A DNA stretch of 64,000 nt from contig NZ_JANZKJ010000007.1 of assembly GCF_025642975.1 (NCBI RefSeq), forward strand, positions 1-64,000, given 5' to 3'. The notes under the pieces are model-generated. The model was given only the letters and a program-made list of their open reading frames with translations, was not told the DNA's origin and made no database searches. This DNA comes from Pseudomonas sp. RIT-PI-S (lineage in GTDB: Bacteria; Pseudomonadota; Gammaproteobacteria; Pseudomonadales; Pseudomonadaceae). Both the position numbers and the translations under genes were made by a program. Shown in pieces: positions 1 to 7,541 of this stretch; position 1 is the first letter of the stretch; each line of letters opens with the position of its first letter.

Positions 1-1
1 G

Positions 2-1051
2 GTATGGGTCGAGCTGAGTGTCGCCCTGCTGCGCGATGAGCTTGGCCAGCCGCTGCATTTCATCACCGATATTTTCGACATTTCTCAGCGCAAGCAGAGC
101 GAGGCATTGGTCAGGGACCATCAGGTAGAGCTTGAGCAAAGGGTGCAAGCGCGGACCGCGGAATTGATGCGCAGCCGAGGTACCTTGCAGGCGATCGCTG
201 ACAACCTGCCGATCCTGATCGCTCACGTCGATCGAAACTTGCGCTACCTGTTCAATAATGATGTGTACCGGCAGGTCTTCGGAGTGCCAACGCACACCTT
301 GCTAGGCAAGCGCATCGAGGACGTGCTGGCGCCTGGGCTGTTCGAGGAGCTGCTGCCTTACTTCCGCCGAGCACTGGCCGGCGAGCGGGCGGTTCATGAC
401 CATGTGCATTACCAGCCCGACCGTGGCCGGGTGTGGTCCGCGACCTATATTCCAGACATCCGCGACGGCGAGGTCCATGGCTTTTTCGTGATGTCTCAGG
501 ACGTGACCGAGCGCAAACAGGTCGAACGCTCGCTACGGGACAAAGCCATGCGCGATTCGCTTACCGGCTTGCCCAACCGGCGTGCGCTGAATGAGCTGCT
601 GGCCCAGGCCAGCGAGCCCAGCGCTCCGCCGTTTGCCGTCTTGTTTCTCGACCTGGACGGCTTCAAAGGCATCAACGACGCCTATGGCCATGATTTCGGC
701 GATGAACTGCTAAAGGAAGTCGCGGGGCGCTTGCAACAGACGGTGCGCAAGGCGGATTTCGTGTGCCGCTTGGCTGGAGATGAGTTCGTAGTGGTCGCGC
801 AAGGGGTGACCGCCGAAAACATTGCCGGGCGCATCGCGGAGAACATCTGCCATGCCATGGCGCTGCCATTCGCGCTCCCCGGTGGCACGGTGAAGATCGG
901 TGCCAGCGTAGGCGTCGCCTTGTACTCGGGTGCGGCCGGCACTGGCGTCAATACGGTGCTGAGCGAAGCGGATGCTGCCATGTACGAGGCCAAGCGGTGT
1001 GGTCGAAATGGCTATCGAATCGCCGAGCAACCCCTTCAGCAACGCGCTTGA
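2..1051 (+). CDS. PAS-GGDEF diguanylate cyclase (5' end outside the window)
   Basis: The reading frame is open from base 2, so the start codon lies left of the window. The visible part begins with the end of a PAS/PAC module (FITDIFDISQRKQ), continues through a short coiled linker and a second PAS domain (about codons 60-180, ending VTERKQVERSL), and finishes with a GGDEF domain. The signature reads AGDEF in place of GGDEF, and the RxxD inhibitory site (RKAD) sits five residues before it. The metal-binding LDLDGFK motif and the RxxDSLTGLPNR entry motif are intact. Alanine is tolerated at the first position in active cyclases, so I infer cyclic di-GMP synthesis with feedback inhibition. The PAS domains suggest a redox or ligand input, but nothing visible names the signal. 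Confidence 0.9.
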   Translation, partial: VWVELSVALLRDELGQPLHFITDIFDISQRKQSEALVRDHQVELEQRVQARTAELMRSRGTLQAIADNLPILIAHVDRNLRYLFNNDVYRQVFGVPTHTLLGKRIEDVLAPGLFEELLPYFRRALAGERAVHDHVHYQPDRGRVWSATYIPDIRDGEVHGFFVMSQDVTERKQVERSLRDKAMRDSLTGLPNRRALNELLAQASEPSAPPFAVLFLDLDGFKGINDAYGHDFGDELLKEVAGRLQQTVRKADFVCRLAGDEFVVVAQGVTAENIAGRIAENICHAMALPFALPGGTVKIGASVGVALYSGAAGTGVNTVLSEADAAMYEAKRCGRNGYRIAEQPLQQRA

Positions 1052-1130
1052 CGGGTGCTGTAACCACAGCTTGCAAACAGCGCGGGAGGCACGCGGAGGG
1101 CCTGAACACAGCCCTCGGCGAGGGGGCTCG

Positions 1131-1217
1131 CTAGAAGATGAACTTGAACAGCGCGATCACCACGATCAGGCCGATCAGGAAAATAATCCCCACGGTACCG
1201 CCGAGGAACTTCAGCAT
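1131..1217 (-). CDS. 28-residue single-span membrane peptide
   Basis: This short frame reads MLKFLGGTVGIIFLIGLIVV and then ends in ALFKFIF. It is almost entirely one hydrophobic helix with a lysine near each end. A near-perfect ribosome binding site, AAGGAG, lies seven bases before the ATG at 1217, which is why I accept so short a frame and reject the longer upstream in-frame start. I know of no function. By its features it should be an inner-membrane peptide. It sits alone between the cyclase gene (opposite strand) and copC. Confidence 0.7.
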   Translation of the reverse strand: MLKFLGGTVGIIFLIGLIVVIALFKFIF

Positions 1218-1424
1218 GGTCTTGCTCCTTATCCGATATGTATGACGTAGACCGCACTTACCCCCCTTGCGGTTCCGTTTAATCGAAGCGGTAATTGCAG
1301 AGTGTTCGGGCCGGTGCGGTTGATACGGCAATGGTCGCCGGCGCCAAGCCATGGCGCTATTATCGCAGCCCCTGGCCAGCGCCTTCGGCGCGGCTTCGCG
1401 TTAGCAACCTGAGCACACTGCCCG

Positions 1425-1778
1425 ATGAAAACCTCTGCCGTTCTTGCCTTCGCCCTGGCCAGCTGCCTGAGCTCCATGGCCTGGGCCCATGCCCACTTGC
1501 GCCAACCCAGCCCCGCCGAAAACAGCACCGTCATCGCCCCCGCCGAAGTGCGCCTGGGGTTTAGCGAGGGGGTGGAACCTGCCTTCAGTGAAGTGACCTT
1601 GATCGATGCAGGCGGGCAAAGCGTGAAAACACAACTGCGTGTGGCTGATCACGACCCAAACGTGCTGCTGGCTAAGCCGCTGGCCCCGCTCACGCCCGGC
1701 ACCTGGCAGGTGAAGTGGAAGGTGGTGTCCGTGGATACTCATCGAAGCGAAGGCCAATACGCTTTTACGGTTAAGTAA
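1425..1778 (+). CDS. copC: CopC/YobA-family periplasmic copper-binding protein
   Basis: The protein has 117 residues with a signal peptide (MKTSAVLAFALASCLSSMAWA) and predicted cleavage just before HAHL. This leaves histidine as residue 1 of the mature chain, the hallmark ligand of the CopC Cu(II) site. The other expected ligands are seen near the C-terminus in VDTHRSEGQY (Asp and His). The fold is the usual CopC beta-sandwich (SPAENS, LGFSEGVE, GTWQVKWKVVS). It likely binds or shuttles copper in the periplasm. The usual partner copD, an inner-membrane copper importer, is not adjacent: the next gene encodes a DUF4142 protein. The assignment to the CopC family is firm. The physiological role without CopD is less so. 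Confidence 0.88.
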   Translation: MKTSAVLAFALASCLSSMAWAHAHLRQPSPAENSTVIAPAEVRLGFSEGVEPAFSEVTLIDAGGQSVKTQLRVADHDPNVLLAKPLAPLTPGTWQVKWKVVSVDTHRSEGQYAFTVK

Positions 1779-1876
1779 CCCTTCAACTTCAAGAAATGCT
1801 GAACCCCACGCGAATCGCTCCGTCTGAAGGAAGGTGAAATGTTGTTTAGCCTGCCATTGAAGAAAGGACGATCTCT

Positions 1877-2383
1877 ATGAACAAGAAGCTGAAAGCCGGT
1901 ATTTGCGGTGCATTCCTCCTGCTGGGCGCTCATTCGGCCTTTGCCTATGATGCTGACGATTTCGTCGACGATGCGTCTGCGAAAGGCATCGCGGAAGTTG
2001 AGGCTGGCAAATTGGCACTGGAAAAGAGCAAGTCAGCCGACGTGAAAACGTTCGCTGAGATGATGATCAAGGATCATCAAATGGCCAACGACAAACTCAA
2101 AGGCATTGCCGCTACCAAGAAGCTGAAAGTGGCTTCGGACGCTGAGCTGATGGACAAGGCCAAGAAGATGATCTTGGACATCCGTGATGAGTCGTTCGAT
2201 AAGTCCTACGCCAATAACCAGGTCAAGGCCCACGAAGCGACCATCGAGATCTTCCAGAAAGAAATCAAGGACGGTGAAGACGCCGACCTCAAGATGTTCG
2301 CCAAGGACACCCTGCCTAAGCTGGAAGCCCACCTGGCCGCTGCGAAAAAACTCGCTGCCGCCCACGGTGGCGACGCCAAGTAA
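1877..2383 (+). CDS. DUF4142 exported helical protein
   Basis: The protein has 168 residues with a clear signal peptide cleaved after AHSAFA. The mature part is a lysine- and aspartate-rich helical bundle with the DUF4142 pattern (FVDDASAKGIAEVEAGKLAL, DVKTFAEMMIKDHQMANDKL, KAHEATIEIFQKEI). DUF4142 domains have a ferritin-like fold, but no ferroxidase function is established. The start is supported by AAGGA nine bases upstream. The gene stands alone and ends in a perfect 12-bp hairpin shared with the convergent mntH. It is probably a periplasmic stress protein. The function is unknown. Confidence 0.85.
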   Translation: MNKKLKAGICGAFLLLGAHSAFAYDADDFVDDASAKGIAEVEAGKLALEKSKSADVKTFAEMMIKDHQMANDKLKGIAATKKLKVASDAELMDKAKKMILDIRDESFDKSYANNQVKAHEATIEIFQKEIKDGEDADLKMFAKDTLPKLEAHLAAAKKLAAAHGGDAK

Positions 2384-2392
2384 GCCCCAGCT

Positions 2393-2422
2393 GCCATCCG
2401 CCCCGGGTTAGGGGCGGATGGC
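2393..2422. terminator. Bidirectional hairpin between the DUF4142 gene and mntH
   Basis: The arms GCCATCCGCCCC and GGGGCGGATGGC pair perfectly over 12 bp around a 6-base loop, exactly between two convergent stop codons. There is no real T-tract on either strand, so it may work as a 3' stabilising or factor-assisted terminator. Confidence 0.6.
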
Positions 2423-2431
2423 GCTCCCGCC

Positions 2432-3808
2432 TTAAAGCCAGTCCTGTACGGCCCCCGCCAGTAGCTTTACGTTCAACACCACGATAAGCCCCGAGATACC
2501 CCAGGCCAGCACGGTCAGCACGCGCCCTGCGACCAATGGGCCCATCTTCGAACGATCCGTCACGAAGCGCACCAGCGGGATCACCGCCATGGGTAGTTGC
2601 ATCGACAAGATAACCTGGCTGAACACCAGCAGCTGAGAAGTGCCACGCTCGCCATACAGCGCCGTGACGATCACTACGGGAATGACCGCCAGGCTGCGGG
2701 TGAGCAAACGCCTTGCCCAGTCGGGGATCCGTATGTGCAAGAAGCCCTCCATGATGATCTGCCCAGCAAGCGTCGCAGTCACGGTAGAGTTCACGCCCGA
2801 AGCGAGCAGGGCGATCGCAAAGAGGGTGGAGGCAATACCGATGCCGAGCATCGGCGACAGGAGTTCGTGGGCCTTTTCGATATCTACGACGTCCGTACGC
2901 CCGCCCGCATGAAATACCGCTGCGGCAGTGATCAGGATCGCCGCGTTGACAAATAACGCCAGGCTCAAGGCGATAGTGCTGTCGGTCACCGCCCAGCGCA
3001 GGCCAAGCCGCTTGCCGGCATCCGTGCGCTCATAGGCGCGGGTTTGCACGATGGAGGAGTGCAAGTAAAGGTTATGCGGCATCACCGTTGCGCCGATGAT
3101 CCCGATCGCCAGGTACAGCGCCGCTGGATTGGTCAGGATTTCCTTCTGCGGCACGAAGCCGTGCAGCACTGCGGCAATAGGCGGCTGGGACATGACCATC
3201 TGTGCGGCGAAACATACAAAGATCAGCGTGAGTAAGGCGACCACGAATGCTTCGAGCCAGCGGAAACCACGCTGCATCAACAGCAGGATCAGAAAAACGT
3301 CAGCGGCGCACAGCACTGCGCCCCACAGCAGGGGAATGTCGAACAAGAGCTTCAGCGCGATGGCCGTACCGATGACCTCCGCGAGGTCGCAGGCGATGAT
3401 CGCCAGTTCGCACGCAAGCCACAGAGCAATACGCACTGGCCGGCTGTAATGCGCCCGGCACGCCTGTGCCAGGTCCATCCCTGTGGCGATGCCGAGGCGG
3501 GCGGCCAAGGCCTGAAGCACGATGGCCATCAGGTTAGAGAGCAAAATCACTGAAAGCAGCATGTAGCCAAACTGCGATCCGCCGGCGAGGTCGGTGGCCC
3601 AGTTGCCGGGGTCCATATAACCGACGGCGACCATATAGCCTGGCCCGGCGAAGGCCAGCAACCGCCGCAGCCAGCCACCCCCGCTGGGCACGCGCACGCT
3701 GGCGTTCAGGTCGCCCATGCTGGGCTGGGCGCCCACGCCGAAGCGGCCGAGCAGCGCAGGCTCGCCATCATTGGCTCGAAAGTTCGGTCGGTCTTCGGGG
3801 TCCGCCAC
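2432..3808 (-). CDS. mntH: Nramp-family Mn2+/H+ symporter MntH
   Basis: The 458-residue integral membrane protein has about eleven transmembrane helices. It carries the two metal-binding signatures of Nramp transporters: DPGNWATDL in helix 1 (about residue 66) and MPHNLYLHS in helix 6. This supports proton-coupled manganese (and ferrous iron) import across the inner membrane. The start is GTG, preceded by TTGGAG eight bases upstream. The length is slightly above the usual 410-440 because of a hydrophilic N-terminal extension of about 45 residues. It is monocistronic. I could not identify a convincing MntR or Fur box in the 341-base upstream gap. Confidence 0.93.
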   Translation of the reverse strand: MADPEDRPNFRANDGEPALLGRFGVGAQPSMGDLNASVRVPSGGGWLRRLLAFAGPGYMVAVGYMDPGNWATDLAGGSQFGYMLLSVILLSNLMAIVLQALAARLGIATGMDLAQACRAHYSRPVRIALWLACELAIIACDLAEVIGTAIALKLLFDIPLLWGAVLCAADVFLILLLMQRGFRWLEAFVVALLTLIFVCFAAQMVMSQPPIAAVLHGFVPQKEILTNPAALYLAIGIIGATVMPHNLYLHSSIVQTRAYERTDAGKRLGLRWAVTDSTIALSLALFVNAAILITAAAVFHAGGRTDVVDIEKAHELLSPMLGIGIASTLFAIALLASGVNSTVTATLAGQIIMEGFLHIRIPDWARRLLTRSLAVIPVVIVTALYGERGTSQLLVFSQVILSMQLPMAVIPLVRFVTDRSKMGPLVAGRVLTVLAWGISGLIVVLNVKLLAGAVQDWL

Positions 3809-4149
3809 GGTCTAGCTCCAACAAAGAAATGAAAACGCACAAAGCCTAGAGTATGAACCCGCGTGGCCTTCAGCGTTCCAGGCTGCCGACCCGTGCCTTC
3901 GGCCGCCTTGCTGTTCAGCTCAGGTACAGGCTACAGCGACCGTCGGTCCGCTCAAAAGACCGGCGCCACAGCCATCGCTTGCGGTTGGCGCGGGTAAATT
4001 CTTAATCCTTATAGAACTTTCCTCTAAGGCGCTGCTTATAGACGGATGGAGGCTGAACCGTTTGTCAGCTGCGTTCCGGTTCGCGAAAAACTTATTCCAT
4101 ACAGCTGCTTCCATAAGTAAGTAGTGCCCCACATCCAGGAGATATCGCC
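3809..4149. other. Intergenic region, divergent promoters of mntH and the KGG gene
   Basis: These 341 bases hold no supported gene. They must contain the divergent promoters of mntH and the small KGG-repeat gene. AT-rich stretches near 3996-4020 and 4088-4120 are the likely promoter areas, but I cannot pick -35/-10 pairs with confidence. Confidence 0.5.
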
Positions 4150-4356
4150 ATGGCAGTAAAGAGCAAGAATGCTGGTAACTTCGCAAACAATCCACAACGC
4201 GCCGCAGAAGCCGGCCGCAAAGGCGGTAGTGTGTCCGGTGGCAATTTTGCCAACGACCCGGCCCGGGCCGCTAAAGCGGGCGCCATCGGCGGGAAAAACA
4301 GTAGCCGGCGGTCCGGAAAGGGCAACACTCGTAACGCGGGTACGGGCCAGAGCTGA
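4150..4356 (+). CDS. KGG-repeat stress-induced protein (YciG/GsiB-like)
   Basis: The protein has 68 residues, is very hydrophilic and rich in Gly, Ala, Lys and Arg. It contains two related repeats: GNFANNPQRAAEAGRKGG and GNFANDPARAAKAGAIGG. This is the KGG motif of small desiccation- or stress-induced proteins (YciG of enterics, GsiB of Bacillus). A CAGGAG ribosome binding site lies eight bases upstream of the ATG. These proteins are intrinsically disordered and in enterics depend on RpoS. I infer a general stress role but see no explicit stationary-phase promoter. A second small hydrophilic gene follows at 4578. Confidence 0.85.
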   Translation: MAVKSKNAGNFANNPQRAAEAGRKGGSVSGGNFANDPARAAKAGAIGGKNSSRRSGKGNTRNAGTGQS

Positions 4357-4381
4357 CAGGCCTTCGACGGTATGCTTGAAG

Positions 4382-4437
4382 TTGCCGGCCATGCGAGCGT
4401 TTACCAAAGTCTTTGCGCTCGCTATATAGGCCGGCAA
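4382..4437. repeat. Nested double-stem inverted repeat after the KGG gene
   Basis: The outer arms TTGCCGGCC and GGCCGGCAA (4382-4390, 4429-4437) are perfect. Inside them a second perfect pair, GCGAGCG and CGCTCGC (4393-4399, 4416-4422), encloses a 16-base loop. No T-tract follows, so it is not a classic intrinsic terminator. It may be a 3'-end structure of the KGG transcript. Confidence 0.7.
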
Positions 4438-4577
4438 TTCAAGTAAGCCCTTAGCGATAGTAGTAGAAAGACCAAATTTTTAGTTCGCCTTATAAGTTAG
4501 CACTGTATTTATCCCACGTTATGACGAACCTGGTCCGTGCCAGGCGTCAGTTACTCGTAACCCGCGGAGAATATGTC

Positions 4578-4745
4578 ATGACCAATCATCACAAGCCGAC
4601 TTACGGCCCCACGGACATGGAAAAATCCAGCCAAGGCGCACGTAAGCTGCCGCCTCACGCGGACGTCAAGACCGATCGCGCCGAGAAAGCACGCATCGGC
4701 GGCCAGCACAGTCACGGCGGCCCCTCCCGGCGCGGTGAAAACTGA
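4578..4745 (+). CDS. Small hydrophilic stress-type protein, 55 residues
   Basis: The product (MTNHHKPTYGPTDMEKSSQG... ending GGPSRRGEN) is strongly polar, rich in His, Lys, Gly and Arg, and has no hydrophobic core, so it is probably disordered. I chose the internal ATG at 4578 over the longer frame because GGAG lies seven bases upstream of it. It follows the KGG-repeat gene by about 220 bases on the same strand and shares the GG-rich style (ARIGGQHSHGG), which suggests a related stress role. I do not recognise a named family. Confidence 0.6.
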   Translation: MTNHHKPTYGPTDMEKSSQGARKLPPHADVKTDRAEKARIGGQHSHGGPSRRGEN

Positions 4746-4764
4746 TCGCAACGGCCGGCCTCAC

Positions 4765-4817
4765 CATTCGCCGCCGCGCTACCAGGACGGCAAGCGCGGC
4801 GGCCCAGGCGACGAATG
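4765..4817. terminator. GC-rich hairpin downstream of the 55-residue gene
   Basis: The arms GCCGCCGCGC (4770-4779) and GCGCGGCGGC (4794-4803) pair perfectly, and outer CATTCG and CGAATG extend the structure. It lies about 20 bases after the stop codon. No T-run follows. Confidence 0.45.
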
Positions 4818-4915
4818 GCATGCTCAATAGTGGCGCAGGAGGGGGGTAGGACATGGCGGATCCAACCTTATAGCATCTAACCTTCTTGTATAGCCGTGTC
4901 ACAAGGAGGTCAGTC

Positions 4916-6160
4916 ATGCAGTTGACCAGTGTAATGGCCCTCAAACCCCCGATCGAAGCCGGGGAGGAAGGGATCGACAAGGTGCTGCGAGCCGTGCGCA
5001 CCCACCTGAACATGGATGTAGCCTTCGTTTCTCGTTTCCGCGAAAAAGACCGTGTGTTCACCCATGTGGACGCCCGTGGCGTCGCACCCTTGAAGCCTGG
5101 GGATGTGCTGCCGCTGGAAGCGGGCTACTGCAAGAAAGTCGTCGACGGCGTGTTGCCAGAGCTGATCCCGGATACCGCCAAGGTTCCCTTGGCCATGGCC
5201 ATCCCCGAAACCCGAGCCCTGCCCATTGGCGCACATCTGAGTGTGCCGGTCCGCCTGACCGGTGGGCGCATCTATGGCACCCTTTGTTGTTTTTCCAACC
5301 GTGCCGATACCAGCCTCGGCGAGCGCGACCTGGGCATGCTCAAGGTCTTTGCCGAGCTGATCGCGGATCGCATCGAAGACGAACAGCGCCTCAAGGATGA
5401 ACGCTTGCGTAAGCACCGGATCATCTGCGCGGCCCTCGCAACCGCCCAACCTAACGTCGTGTACCAACCCATCGTCGATCTGCGCCAAGGGGAGATCTGT
5501 GGCTGGGAGTCCCTGTCACGCTTTACCACCGAGCCCCGGCGCAGCCCTGACCTGTGGTTCCAGGAGGCTGCGGAAGCGGGCCTTGGGCTGGAAATGGAAC
5601 TGCGCGCCGTAGAGAAAGCCCTCGACGGGCTGGAACAGCTGCCGGCGCACCATTACCTGTCGGTCAATTGCTCGCCAGCGTTGTTCCTTTCGCGGCGGCT
5701 GCCTATGGTGCTGGCCGGCTACGACCCAAGGCGGCTGGTGCTGGAGCTGACAGAGCACAGCGTGGTGTCCGACTACGGTGCGCTGGATGATGCCATCGGC
5801 CCGCTACGCTCGGCCGGGCTGCGCCTGGCCATCGACGACGCGGGTGCCGGCTACGCCAGCATGCGGCACATCCTTCAGCTGCGCCCAGACATCATCAAAC
5901 TGGACATGGCCTTGACCAAGGGCATCGAGAGTGACAGCCAGCGCAGGGCCATGGCCTCGGCGCTGATCGCTTTCGCCCGGGAGACCGGAAGCAGCGTGGT
6001 GGCCGAGGGCGTTGAAAGCATGGCCGATCTCGTCACGTTGCGCCGGCTGGGCGCCGATAAAGTGCAGGGCTACCTGACCGGCCGGCCGATGCCGCTGGTT
6101 CTGGCCAGTCATTGGCAGGTCCCACGCATGCCCGAGCTGGCGGACCCACCAGCGGTCTAG
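4916..6160 (+). CDS. GAF-EAL cyclic di-GMP phosphodiesterase
   Basis: The protein has 414 residues: an N-terminal GAF domain (about 20-160) followed by an EAL domain (about 175-405). All catalytic positions of active EAL phosphodiesterases are visible: the Glu of the signature (GWESLSRF), Asn in SVNCSP, Glu in VLELTEH, the Asp pair in AIDDAGAGY, Lys in IKLDMAL, Glu in VAEGVES and Gln in VQGYLTGRP. It should therefore hydrolyse cyclic di-GMP to pGpG in the cytoplasm under control of a small ligand bound by the GAF domain. I start at ATG 4916 because AAGGAGG lies just upstream; an earlier in-frame ATG at 4886 has no ribosome binding site. It is monocistronic. Confidence 0.92.
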   Translation: MQLTSVMALKPPIEAGEEGIDKVLRAVRTHLNMDVAFVSRFREKDRVFTHVDARGVAPLKPGDVLPLEAGYCKKVVDGVLPELIPDTAKVPLAMAIPETRALPIGAHLSVPVRLTGGRIYGTLCCFSNRADTSLGERDLGMLKVFAELIADRIEDEQRLKDERLRKHRIICAALATAQPNVVYQPIVDLRQGEICGWESLSRFTTEPRRSPDLWFQEAAEAGLGLEMELRAVEKALDGLEQLPAHHYLSVNCSPALFLSRRLPMVLAGYDPRRLVLELTEHSVVSDYGALDDAIGPLRSAGLRLAIDDAGAGYASMRHILQLRPDIIKLDMALTKGIESDSQRRAMASALIAFARETGSSVVAEGVESMADLVTLRRLGADKVQGYLTGRPMPLVLASHWQVPRMPELADPPAV

Positions 6161-6263
6161 CTCAGGAACCTGTGCGCAGGCCCAGGCCCTCATGGCGCAG
6201 GCCTGAGGGTGGCGGCCTGGTGTATAGTTGCGCTTTGTACATCAGCGCTTACAGGTTCTGCCC

Positions 6264-7322
6264 ATGTCTCAGATTTCCGAACGCTTGCTGGTCCAGGCTC
6301 ACCTGGACGCCAGGCAACCCGTGGCGCTCACTCCGGCCGAAGAGGCCGACTATCGCCGCGCTATCGCCGCCGAGCTGAAAGCGCGCGACGCGGTGCTGGT
6401 GGCGCACTATTACTGCGACCCGGTAATCCAGGCGCTGGCGGAAGAAACCGGCGGCTGCGTGTCGGATTCACTGGAAATGGCACGCTTCGGCAACCAACAC
6501 AGCGCCAGCACCGTGCTGGTGGCCGGGGTGCGCTTCATGGGCGAAACCGCGAAGATCCTCAACCCGGAAAAGCGCGTGCTGATGCCTACCCTGGAGGCGA
6601 CCTGCTCCCTGGATCTGGGCTGCCCGGTAGATGCATTCTCGGCCTTTTGTGACCAGCATCCAGACCGCACCGTAGTGGTATATGCCAATACCTCCGCGGC
6701 GGTTAAGGCGCGCGCCGACTGGGTGGTAACGTCCAGTTGCGCGGTGGAGATCGTCGAAAGCCTGATGGATAACGGCGAGAAGATTCTCTGGGCACCGGAT
6801 CGCCACCTCGGTGGCTATATCCAGAAGCACACGGGTGCCGATATGTTGCTGTGGGACGGGGCCTGCATCGTTCACGAGGAGTTCAAGTCCCGGCAACTGG
6901 AAGACCTCAAGGCCCTGTACCCCGACGCGGCGGTGCTGGTGCACCCCGAATCCCCTGAGGCGGTGATTGCCTTGGCTGATGCCGTGGGTTCCACCAGCCA
7001 ACTGATCGCCGCGGCGCAGCGCATGCCCAACCCGACCTTTATCGTGGCCACCGACCGCGGCATCTTCTACAAGATGCAGCAGCTGTGCCCGGGCAAAACC
7101 TTTATCGAAGCGCCCACGGCAGGGAACGGCGCGGCTTGCCGCAGCTGCGCGCATTGCCCGTGGATGGCCATGAACACCTTGCAGCGGACCCTGCAATGCC
7201 TGCGCGAAGGCAGCAACGAAATCTTCGTCGACCCCGCGCTGATCCCCCAGGCCATCCGCCCGCTCAAGCGCATGCTGGACTTCACCCAGGCGGCGCGCCT
7301 CCGGCTGGCGGGGAATGCGTAG
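6264..7322 (+). CDS. nadA: Quinolinate synthase A
   Basis: The 352-residue protein condenses iminoaspartate with dihydroxyacetone phosphate to quinolinate in NAD biosynthesis. It shows the three conserved cysteine regions that hold the oxygen-sensitive 4Fe-4S cluster ([15 protein letters not shown] and the C-terminal [10 protein letters not shown]), plus LVAHYYCDP and [10 protein letters not shown]. The length matches the family. I use the ATG at 6264; the upstream in-frame ATG at 6228 adds a poorly conserved extension. It is convergent with lhr, and the 219-base gap between them carries REP-like palindromes. No other NAD genes are nearby. Confidence 0.96.
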   Translation: MSQISERLLVQAHLDARQPVALTPAEEADYRRAIAAELKARDAVLVAHYYCDPVIQALAEETGGCVSDSLEMARFGNQHSASTVLVAGVRFMGETAKILNPEKRVLMPTLEATCSLDLGCPVDAFSAFCDQHPDRTVVVYANTSAAVKARADWVVTSSCAVEIVESLMDNGEKILWAPDRHLGGYIQKHTGADMLLWDGACIVHEEFKSRQLEDLKALYPDAAVLVHPESPEAVIALADAVGSTSQLIAAAQRMPNPTFIVATDRGIFYKMQQLCPGKTFIEAPTAGNGAACRSCAHCPWMAMNTLQRTLQCLREGSNEIFVDPALIPQAIRPLKRMLDFTQAARLRLAGNA

Positions 7323-7427
7323 TTTTCAAGGTTAGTGGCCGAAGCTGCGAACCCCTCGCGCTGCTGGTTCGCCAACCCGTAGCAGCACGGCTTACCGGCG
7401 ACGGGCGTTACCCCGGCGCTACGTCTG

Positions 7428-7487
7428 GTCGCGGGCAAGCCCGGCTGCTACGGCCTCGGCATGTAGGAGCTGGCGCTAGCCTGCGAA
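7428..7487. repeat. REP-like palindrome pair between nadA and lhr
   Basis: Two degenerate Pseudomonas REP units lie in opposite orientation: one at 7428-7451 (TCGCGGGCAAGCCCGGC core) and one at 7462-7487 (TGTAGGAGCTGG core ending CTGCGAA). A third palindromic stem with arms GCTGCT and AGCAGC is near 7360-7386. They fill the gap between two convergent genes, a usual REP position. Confidence 0.6.
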
Positions 7488-7541
7488 CCGTGGGCGCTCC
7501 AGGCTCCCTGGCTATCGCCTAGCCATCACGCGATGGTTGTT

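Noticed and set aside
4666..5061. 131-codon minus-strand frame with a hydrophobic segment
   Set aside because: It overlaps two better supported plus-strand genes and has no ribosome binding site.
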